Assembly: GCF_009797025.1 (NCBI RefSeq)
Contig: NZ_CP047027.1
Location: 1,116,001 to 1,180,000 of the forward strand
Length of the DNA stretch: 64,000 bases
From: Cellulophaga sp. L1A9
GTDB lineage: Bacteria; Bacteroidota; Bacteroidia; Flavobacteriales; Flavobacteriaceae
Direction of reading: 5' to 3'
Under the pieces are notes generated by a model. That model saw only the letters and a list, made by a program, of their open reading frames with translations. It was not told where the DNA came from and made no database searches. Shown one piece after another: positions 57,621-64,000 of the stretch. Within the stretch, counting starts at the first letter, position 1; each line of letters begins with the position of its first letter. A program made the translations under genes and the position numbers.

Positions 57621-59108
57621 TTATTTCAATAACATTAAACTCTTTTCTGTTCCTCTAGCATTCATCATTATAAATGTTTCATTCTTAATTGTGCCTCCTG
57701 AAGGTAAATAAAAATTTACTCCTTTATTATCTTGAATCTTATTGTATTCTACTTCTCCGTTTTGTGCGAAAGAAATATCATATAACGCAGTAGACTCAAA
57801 AAGCCTTTTAGAAACCTTAGTCCGCCCATCAATTTTATCTTTTAAATTTTTACCAGAATTTAAAATTACATGTAATTGGTTGCCCTTTAAAAAGGCATTA
57901 TACGAAGGTGAAGTTGACCTTTTGAAGATACTTCTACCCCACTCCAAAATTCCAGAAGAATTAAACTTTAATATAATAATATCATCAAAATGAGTTGTTG
58001 TAGTCATATATCCCCCAAATTGACCCGTATTAACATAGTTACTTGTTACATAAAATTCCTCCGCCAACATATACGTATTGCCTAAGGAATCTTCTAAGGC
58101 ATAATCTACATAAAAATTACTAAGCTCTGTGTCTTTTTTATTTTCCGCTCTTTCATTTCCATATAAATCTTCAAAAACAGTAAGCGGTAACGGCGATAAT
58201 TTCTTATCCTCAACAAGCAAAGAAATTGGGTCTAATTGAAAATCACAACCTCCCTTTATTCTATCAACATTTTGTTCAGAATAAAATCCTAGAAGATGTA
58301 ATTTTCCCTTTTTAAAACTAATATTCAAAGATTTTATTTGCTCCTGATCTAAACCAATACTTTGCACATGAATACCCTCACTATTTACCCTATTTATTAC
58401 AAACTCATAATTTGCTTTATCATTGCGCTTATTGGATCGGCCCTTAAAAAATAATTTACCCAATACAAAAACATTAGCATTATCATCTACCATTAAATCA
58501 TTCAACTCAAAGTGTTTTTCAACATCCTCTTGGTAAGACTTTTCAAAAATTAGTTCTAATGAATTTGCATCAAATAAATGAATACTATAGGCATTACTCT
58601 TCTTTTTAATATTATCAGATGTCATTGCCAAATATTTTCCATTAGTGGACTGTACAAAATTCGTTTGCCTCTTATTCTCGCCAGAAAACAGAACAGAATT
58701 ACCTTCTAATGTCTTTTCAAACAATTGCTTTTTTGAATAAGACTTATCCTTAATATTAAAAGTATAACAAAATACGATTCGTTCTTTCTTTCTAGGGGAA
58801 TACAACGTAATCACCTTAATTTCATTGTCAAAATAAAGTGAAGCTTTAAATTCCTCTTTACGCTCAATACTTATAATTTCGTTATTTATTCTTTCTAATG
58901 AATTGTTGAAAACATCGAAGATAATTCGACCTTTATTAAATCTAATTACTCCAGTTTCCTGAATATCATTAATATGCATAGCAACTACGTCGGTAGCTTC
59001 AACCTTATCTACAAATGGCACACTCTCTATTACCTGAAGTTTTGATTCTGATTGGGCACTCAAAGCGATTTGACTCAATAGCATTGAAAATAATAAAAAT
59101 CTTTTCAT
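57621..59108 (-). CDS. Secreted protein of unknown function
   Basis: A 495-residue exported protein with signal peptide MKRFLLFSMLLSQIALSAQ. The rest is beta-rich with Lys/Asn-rich segments and no motif that I can assign. Segments such as FDANSLELIFEKSY and VNRVNSEGIHVQSI look like beta-propeller or RHS-free repeat strands, so a propeller fold is possible. Converges on groEL; no operon partner. Confidence 0.75.
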   Translation of the reverse strand: MKRFLLFSMLLSQIALSAQSESKLQVIESVPFVDKVEATDVVAMHINDIQETGVIRFNKGRIIFDVFNNSLERINNEIISIERKEEFKASLYFDNEIKVITLYSPRKKERIVFCYTFNIKDKSYSKKQLFEKTLEGNSVLFSGENKRQTNFVQSTNGKYLAMTSDNIKKKSNAYSIHLFDANSLELIFEKSYQEDVEKHFELNDLMVDDNANVFVLGKLFFKGRSNKRNDKANYEFVINRVNSEGIHVQSIGLDQEQIKSLNISFKKGKLHLLGFYSEQNVDRIKGGCDFQLDPISLLVEDKKLSPLPLTVFEDLYGNERAENKKDTELSNFYVDYALEDSLGNTYMLAEEFYVTSNYVNTGQFGGYMTTTTHFDDIIILKFNSSGILEWGRSIFKRSTSPSYNAFLKGNQLHVILNSGKNLKDKIDGRTKVSKRLFESTALYDISFAQNGEVEYNKIQDNKGVNFYLPSGGTIKNETFIMMNARGTEKSLMLLK

Positions 59109-59190
59109 AAGATACTTAGTATATATTTTTAGGGTAAATATAGAAATTTAACACCCCTTATCAATTATAATAAATTACTCTAAAAATCAA

Positions 59191-59222
59191 AGAAGCCATT
59201 TGAAAAAATTCAAATGGCTTCT
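59191..59222 (-). terminator. Terminator of the metal-related module
   Basis: AGAAGCCATTTGAA (59191-59204) - AAAA - TTCAAATGGCTTCT (59209-59222), perfect. A T-rich stretch follows on the minus strand. Confidence 0.85.
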
Positions 59223-59242
59223 AAATTACTCTTGGAGTTTAT

Positions 59243-59599
59243 TTAATGATGACCAGAATCATCAGAATTATCTTCGCGATACAAACAACAAGGATGTACG
59301 CTATTGTAAGCCTCATCCGTTGCTTTCAATTCTTTAGTATCATGGCCAACAGCTATAATTGCTGTTTTTATCTTCATAGCATCAGTTTTACGCTCATCAA
59401 TAATTAAAGATAATTGATGCGATGGAATATCCCAAGCAGCAAACTTTACTCCTTTTACACTTAATGCAGCCTGCTCAATACGCTCTTTGCACATTCCACA
59501 TTTTCCATTTACGTCAAATGTCATTTTTTTGTTCTTGTCTTGAGCATAACTAATCGTAGCCATCAAAACCACAACTGCTGTTAAAATTATTTTTTTCAT
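59243..59599 (-). CDS. Secreted heavy-metal-associated (HMA) domain protein
   Basis: A 118-residue exported protein: signal peptide (KKIILTAVVVLMATISYA), then an HMA ferredoxin-like domain with CGMCKERIE (CxxC metal site) and VKGVKFAAWD. The C-terminal tail has HPCCLYRE and SGHH. It probably carries or senses Cu(I) or a similar soft metal in the periplasm. It lies 29 bp after the TonB receptor gene in the same direction. Confidence 0.87.
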   Translation of the reverse strand: MKKIILTAVVVLMATISYAQDKNKKMTFDVNGKCGMCKERIEQAALSVKGVKFAAWDIPSHQLSLIIDERKTDAMKIKTAIIAVGHDTKELKATDEAYNSVHPCCLYREDNSDDSGHH

Positions 59600-59628
59600 A
59601 GTAATAGGTATTAGTATATAATATTATT

Positions 59629-61869
59629 TTAAAGTTTAAATCTAAATCCCGCATAAAACATACGTCCCATGATCGGTGCATACACAATACTGGTATCAAA
59701 ATTTGAGCCAAACGGATCATCTGCACTTAGCACTGGATTATCTTGCGTATAGTCTGTTAAATTTTCTCCACCGACGTAAACTTCAAAAGATTTTGAAAAT
59801 ACTCTAGTTATTTGAGCATTCATTAAACTATAAGCCGCTGCGTAATCGCCTAATTGATTCGCTAGCTCATTTGTTGAAGTATTAGGCAAGCGCTGTTTTC
59901 CTAACGCATGCACCGTGTAATCTGCGCGCCATTGTGTTCCATTTTCTTTCGCTACACTAGAATACCCTAAGTTAGCAAAATATCTGTGTTGCGCTTGCAG
60001 CGGTTTTTGCAAATTACCACTTTGATAATCTGTGTTTACATCATAATACTTATAAGCAGTTCTAACTTCTAAATTTGGTAAAATTCTATGCCCCAATTCT
60101 ACCTGAAAGCTACTTGCACTACTCTTCCCTTCTAAGTTATAAAAAGAAATTTCACGAGGATTTTCCCAATCTACTACAATTTGGTTTTTAAAATCGGTTT
60201 TATAAAAATCTATACTGAAATTTCCTGGTCTATCTAAAAATGTGAAGCCTTGCAAAAAACTTACGCCATAATTCCAAGCATCTTCTGGGTCCAAACCATA
60301 AATATCGCCCCCAGCATTTGATATATTTATTGTTCTTGAAGAACCAAAAAGTTGCTGATTTTCAGCAAAAATATTTGCCGCTCTTTTACCCCTACCAAAT
60401 GATCCTTTCAAACTTCCTTTGTCCCAAGGAGTATAGCGAATATGAAACCTTGGTGTTACAAAAGTACCCAACCTATTATGCGTATCTACACGCAGGCCTG
60501 CCGTTAAATTTACCTTATTTAAATTATCATAATTATATTCAAAAAATGCCCCAACAGAAGCGTCTACCCTTGAAAAATCATCCGCCAACACCAGTTCATC
60601 ATACCCATCATACGCAAAAGCCAATCCCGTCTTAAACTTATTCTGAGTATCGCCAATAATAGAGTTAAACATTAAATTAGAGTAGATGCTTTCATGGTCA
60701 ATATCATAGGTGTTAAATCCAAAATATGAATCTTGCTTATGAACACTATACGAAGTTTGTAAACTTATATTTTGAAAAGGTAAATCTGGAAAAATATAAG
60801 CCAACTTCATAGAAGCATCAAAACGACGTGTTTTCACTTCACTACCCCAAGAATTTGTTGTAAACTTATCTAGAGATGGCTCAAAATTTGTTTGCCCTAA
60901 TTGCTTATTATCATTTAAAAATCGAACATTTAAGAAACTTATCCATCCATTTTCCGGATCTTGGTATTGCCAACGATTCATTATATTAATCTGATCCGCC
61001 AATGGAGCGTCTAAAAAGCCATCGCCATTATTGTCCTCTTTTTGCGTACGTTTATTACCATGAATGTATAGTCCTGTACTCCATTTCTCGGTTAACTTCT
61101 TGTTCAAATGCGTGTTTAACTCGTAACGTCCATTTTGGTTGGCATAGCCATTTACAAAAACAGCGTTATCCGTAAGTGGTTTTACAAGTTCTGTATTAAT
61201 TTGCCCAGAAATACTCTCATAGCCATTAACAACACTCCCTGCTCCTTTTGTTATTTGAATACTTTCTACCCACGTACCTGGCGTAAATGTTAATCCGTAG
61301 GCCTGAGACGCACCACGAACCATAGGAATATTCTCCTGAGTAATTAATAAATAAGGACTGGTAAGCCCTAACATTTGTATTTGCTTTGTACCAGTTAATG
61401 CGTCAGAATAATTTACATCTATTGCAGGATTGGTCTCAAAACTTTCAGATAAGTTGCAGCAAGCCGCCTTCAATAACTCCGCACTATTAATAGTTACCAC
61501 ATTCTGTGAGCTGAAATAAGCTTTCTGTACCGCATCTCGTTTTTGATTTACCACCACTTCATTAAGAGTGTTTGATGGATTTAATGTGTGTTTAATTTTT
61601 CTTGGTTGATCTACAGTTAAGGTATCAGATTCAAAACCCACATAACTGATGATCAACTTATGGTATTGCGCATCATAAGGAATTGAGAAATTCCCATCAA
61701 AATCTGTCACCACACCTATTTGAGAATTCATCCAATAGACATTAGCCCCCGGCAAGCCTAAAGTAGCATTAATAGCACCTCCATCAACCACTACTCCTTC
61801 TATTTTATCTTGAGAAAGCGCTGCAAAAGGCAATAATACTGCAATAAGTAGTTTTATATATGTATTCAT
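59629..61869 (-). CDS. TonB-dependent receptor (probable metal/chelate uptake)
   Basis: A 746-residue outer-membrane receptor. Signal peptide (NTYIKLLIAVLLPFAALS), an N-terminal carboxypeptidase-regulatory-like beta domain (KIEGVVVDGGAINATLG), a plug (AACCNLSESFETNPAIDV, IQMLGLTSPYLLI) and a beta-barrel ending YAGFRFKL. The neighbouring HMA and HYC_CC_PP genes point to a metal ligand. Whether uptake or sensing is the role is not shown by the sequence. Confidence 0.9.
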   Translation of the reverse strand: MNTYIKLLIAVLLPFAALSQDKIEGVVVDGGAINATLGLPGANVYWMNSQIGVVTDFDGNFSIPYDAQYHKLIISYVGFESDTLTVDQPRKIKHTLNPSNTLNEVVVNQKRDAVQKAYFSSQNVVTINSAELLKAACCNLSESFETNPAIDVNYSDALTGTKQIQMLGLTSPYLLITQENIPMVRGASQAYGLTFTPGTWVESIQITKGAGSVVNGYESISGQINTELVKPLTDNAVFVNGYANQNGRYELNTHLNKKLTEKWSTGLYIHGNKRTQKEDNNGDGFLDAPLADQINIMNRWQYQDPENGWISFLNVRFLNDNKQLGQTNFEPSLDKFTTNSWGSEVKTRRFDASMKLAYIFPDLPFQNISLQTSYSVHKQDSYFGFNTYDIDHESIYSNLMFNSIIGDTQNKFKTGLAFAYDGYDELVLADDFSRVDASVGAFFEYNYDNLNKVNLTAGLRVDTHNRLGTFVTPRFHIRYTPWDKGSLKGSFGRGKRAANIFAENQQLFGSSRTINISNAGGDIYGLDPEDAWNYGVSFLQGFTFLDRPGNFSIDFYKTDFKNQIVVDWENPREISFYNLEGKSSASSFQVELGHRILPNLEVRTAYKYYDVNTDYQSGNLQKPLQAQHRYFANLGYSSVAKENGTQWRADYTVHALGKQRLPNTSTNELANQLGDYAAAYSLMNAQITRVFSKSFEVYVGGENLTDYTQDNPVLSADDPFGSNFDTSIVYAPIMGRMFYAGFRFKL

Positions 61870-62009
61870 TTGTAATTTAAATTTGAAAAATTATTTAAGT
61901 AAGAGTTATTCAGTGTCATACCAAAAACAGGAAAGCACGAAATGGCATACAGAAAATCACGTTTAAAAAAACAAGATTCAACGGCATGCTGTCAACTATA
62001 AATAAAAAA

Positions 62010-62429
62010 TCAAATTAAATAAACCTCGTCTAATACGTGTATATCTTTGACGATAATTGTTGGCGGATAGTTGTCAAAAGAACGTTCCAGTTCAAAACCA
62101 TTGCCAAATAAGTTAAAATAAGAATATGCATAAGCGACTACAAAGAACTGCTGCGCTAGATCAAAATCATTATCATGGAATACCAAATCATCTTGCCCTT
62201 CTGTAATGATTATTTCATCATCGCAGCAAGAATTTGAATCTTCAACATGTTCGCCATTGCCATCAGACTGCGAAACCATATTCATACCACAATCTTGCGA
62301 AGAAGTAAACAATGCAATATCCATAAGATGCCCTAAACAATAGTGCTTTTCTACCTTCCACGAAATCGTGGAAGCCAATAGCAAAATTGCCATGGTTACA
62401 GATAAAATATTGAAAAGTCCTTTTTTCAT
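62010..62429 (-). CDS. HYC_CC_PP family protein
   Basis: A 139-residue exported protein with the family landmarks: a signal/TM segment (LFNILSVTMAILLLASTIS), HYCLG (His-Tyr-Cys), SCCDDE (Cys-Cys) and NYPPTI (Pro-Pro). The family is found in Bacteroidota beside metal-linked TonB receptors. It is the first gene of this module, 140 bp before the receptor. Function unknown; metal binding through the Cys and His is plausible. Confidence 0.85.
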   Translation of the reverse strand: MKKGLFNILSVTMAILLLASTISWKVEKHYCLGHLMDIALFTSSQDCGMNMVSQSDGNGEHVEDSNSCCDDEIIITEGQDDLVFHDNDFDLAQQFFVVAYAYSYFNLFGNGFELERSFDNYPPTIIVKDIHVLDEVYLI

Positions 62430-62560
62430 TCCTGCAAAATTACAAAATATTCATACGCTACCTTAGAATAGTTATGAAGATTAACGAATATTTATTGCAT
62501 TTGTTCTGTAATTTTTAAATAAAATATTCGACTTTTGGAGCAAATATCAACAGATAAAAA

Positions 62561-63013
62561 ATGTTTGACACTTTAAAGGAACAAATCCTAGCTATAACTA
62601 GCAATTCTGTAACTAATACTGATTTGCAATTACAACAAATTTGCGACTTACTTAAAGAGCGTGTACCTCACTATGACTGGGTAGGCTTCTATTTTAAAAA
62701 TGGAGATAAGAACGAATTAAAATTAGGCCCCTATGCAGGTGCACCCACAGACCATATTATTATTCCTTTTGGAAAGGGTATCTGTGGACAAGTTGCTGTA
62801 AGCAATGAAAACTTTATTGTCCCTGATGTAAAAGCTCAAGATAATTACATTGCATGTAGCATTACCGTAAAGGCTGAAATTGTAATTCCGCTATTCGTAA
62901 ACGGCGAAAACGTTGGTCAAATAGATATTGATTCTAACACGCCAGATCCTTTTACAAAGGCTGATGAGCACTTTTTAGAGTTCATAAATGCAGAAGTAGC
63001 TAAAATTCTTTAA
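62561..63013 (+). CDS. GAF-domain free methionine-R-sulfoxide reductase
   Basis: A 150-residue single GAF domain protein. YDWVGFYFKNGDKNELKLGP, PFGKGICGQVAV and NYIACSITVKAEIVIPL match fRMsr (E. coli MsrC/YebR). The two cysteines in GKGICG and YIAC correspond to the resolving and catalytic cysteines; the third family cysteine is not seen. It would reduce free Met-R-sulfoxide in the cytoplasm. Divergent from the HYC_CC_PP gene. Confidence 0.88.
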   Translation: MFDTLKEQILAITSNSVTNTDLQLQQICDLLKERVPHYDWVGFYFKNGDKNELKLGPYAGAPTDHIIIPFGKGICGQVAVSNENFIVPDVKAQDNYIACSITVKAEIVIPLFVNGENVGQIDIDSNTPDPFTKADEHFLEFINAEVAKIL

Positions 63014-63065
63014 AATTTTATATTTTTTATTGATAAAATCGATGCTTTTTTAACTTCAAAAAAAT

Positions 63066-63073
63066 TACTTTTG
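63066..63073 (+). promoter_or_regulatory. Candidate -7 box of purH
   Basis: TACTTTTG matches TAnnTTTG, 33 bp before the purH ATG. No clear -33 element. Confidence 0.4.
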
Positions 63074-63106
63074 CGTGCTTAAGATATTAATCATAAGCAC
63101 ATAAAA

Positions 63107-64000
63107 ATGAGCACCACCAAAAAAGCTACATCAGCATTAATTTCAGTATTTCATAAAGATGGCTTAGCGCCAATCGTTAAAAAATTTCAAGAACTAGGTA
63201 TTACCATATATTCTACTGGTGGTACAGAAAAATTTGTTCGTGATTTAGGCATAGATGTAGTCCCTGTTGAAGATGTAACAAGTTATCCTTCTATTTTAGG
63301 TGGCCGTGTAAAAACCTTACACCCAAAAGTATTCGGAGGTATTTTGAATCGTCAAGACAATGAAAATGACCAAAAACAATTGGCTGAATTTGAAATTCCG
63401 CAAATAGATATTGTTATTGTTGATTTATACCCTTTTGAAAAAACAGTAGCTAGTGGTGCATCAGAGCAAGATATTATAGAAAAAATTGATATTGGTGGTA
63501 TTTCTTTAATTCGTGCAGCTGCTAAAAACTTTAAGGATGTACTTTGTGTTTCTTCTATGGAAGATTATACTGAAGTTTTAGAATTGATTTCTGCAAATAA
63601 TGGCACTACAACACTTGAAGATCGTAAGCGTTTTGCTGCTAAATCTTTTAATGTTTCTTCTCATTATGATACTGCAATTTTCAATTATTTTAATAAAGAT
63701 AAGCAAGAAACAGTTTTAAAAATTAGCGAAACGAATGGTCAAGTTTTACGTTACGGCGAAAACCCACACCAAAAAGGTTTTTTCTTTGGTGATTTCGATG
63801 CGATGTTTGACAAGCTTCATGGAAAAGAATTATCATACAACAATCTTTTAGATGTTGATGCTGCCGTGAATTTAATGGGAGAGTTTAAAAATGACGAACC
63901 TACATTTGCTATCTTAAAACACAACAACGCTTGTGGTTTAGCATCAAGAAGCAGCCTACACCAAGCTTATGTAGATGCTTTAGCAGGAGATCCTGTTTCT
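63107..64000 (+). CDS. purH: AICAR formyltransferase/IMP cyclohydrolase PurH (partial, 5' part)
   Basis: The first 298 codons, open to the last base of the window. ALISVFHKDGLAPIVKKF, YSTGGTEKFVRDLGIDV, LGGRVKTLHPKVFGGIL and IDLYP-type VIVDLYPFEKTVAS mark the IMP cyclohydrolase domain. EKIDIGGISLIRAAAKNF follows, and then the start of the formyltransferase domain (LRYGENPHQKG). It catalyses the last two steps of purine synthesis. The gene should continue for about 210 codons beyond the window. Confidence 0.97.
   Translation, partial: MSTTKKATSALISVFHKDGLAPIVKKFQELGITIYSTGGTEKFVRDLGIDVVPVEDVTSYPSILGGRVKTLHPKVFGGILNRQDNENDQKQLAEFEIPQIDIVIVDLYPFEKTVASGASEQDIIEKIDIGGISLIRAAAKNFKDVLCVSSMEDYTEVLELISANNGTTTLEDRKRFAAKSFNVSSHYDTAIFNYFNKDKQETVLKISETNGQVLRYGENPHQKGFFFGDFDAMFDKLHGKELSYNNLLDVDAAVNLMGEFKNDEPTFAILKHNNACGLASRSSLHQAYVDALAGDPVS

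Overview
The window looks like chromosome from a marine-type Flavobacteriaceae (Bacteroidota) organism. The evidence is the AT-rich composition, the TAnnTTTG-type promoter boxes, the Bacteroidota lipoprotein signals, a complete gldK-gldL-gldM-gldN gliding/type IX secretion block, and the syntenic run miaB - sigma-54 activator - lptE - TPR protein - secG - groES - groEL. No rRNA, tRNA or CRISPR array was seen.

Region 1 (about 1-18.6 kb) is an accessory defence/stress island read entirely on the + strand. It opens with a tightly packed operon of a degenerate J-like tail-anchored protein, a signal-peptide/TM coiled-coil protein, a divergent Hsp70 with a large C-terminal extension, a Ser/Thr-kinase/AAA+ fusion and a TerB-like protein. 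I cannot match this set to a named system, and it is the best candidate here for something undescribed. A PD-(D/E)XK nuclease follows, then a type I restriction-modification locus (hsdM, hsdS, a Fic AMPylase-type gene, hsdR), a small unknown gene and a split HipBST-type toxin-antitoxin. The last part of the island carries REP-like repeats around a small GIY-YIG nuclease gene. The same repeat family is also inserted in frame at the 5' end of hsdS.

Region 2 (18.6-27.2 kb) holds small envelope/lipoprotein genes, a TPR histidine kinase with its response regulator, an AraC regulator, a DUF983 protein and an NAD(P)-binding protein.

Region 3 (27.2-38.3 kb, mostly minus strand) is a tripartite RND efflux operon with a palindromic operator candidate, three tandem secreted plant-type leucine-rich-repeat proteins and an ABC-F ATPase.

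Region 4 (38.3-50.7 kb) contains a second DUF983 gene, an FAD oxidoreductase, the type IX secretion motor/ring genes, an arginase-fold protein that seems to have lost metal ligands, topA, a frameshifted LVIVD lipoprotein gene and a methyltransferase.

Region 5 (50.7-57.6 kb) is the conserved miaB-to-groEL run. A sequence matching a sigma-54 -24/-12 promoter lies just before groES, about 3 kb downstream of the start of a sigma-54 activator gene.

Region 6 (57.6-64 kb) has an unknown secreted protein, a metal-related module (HYC_CC_PP protein, TonB-dependent receptor, heavy-metal-associated domain protein), a free-methionine-sulfoxide-reductase-type GAF protein and the first 298 codons of purH, which runs off the window.
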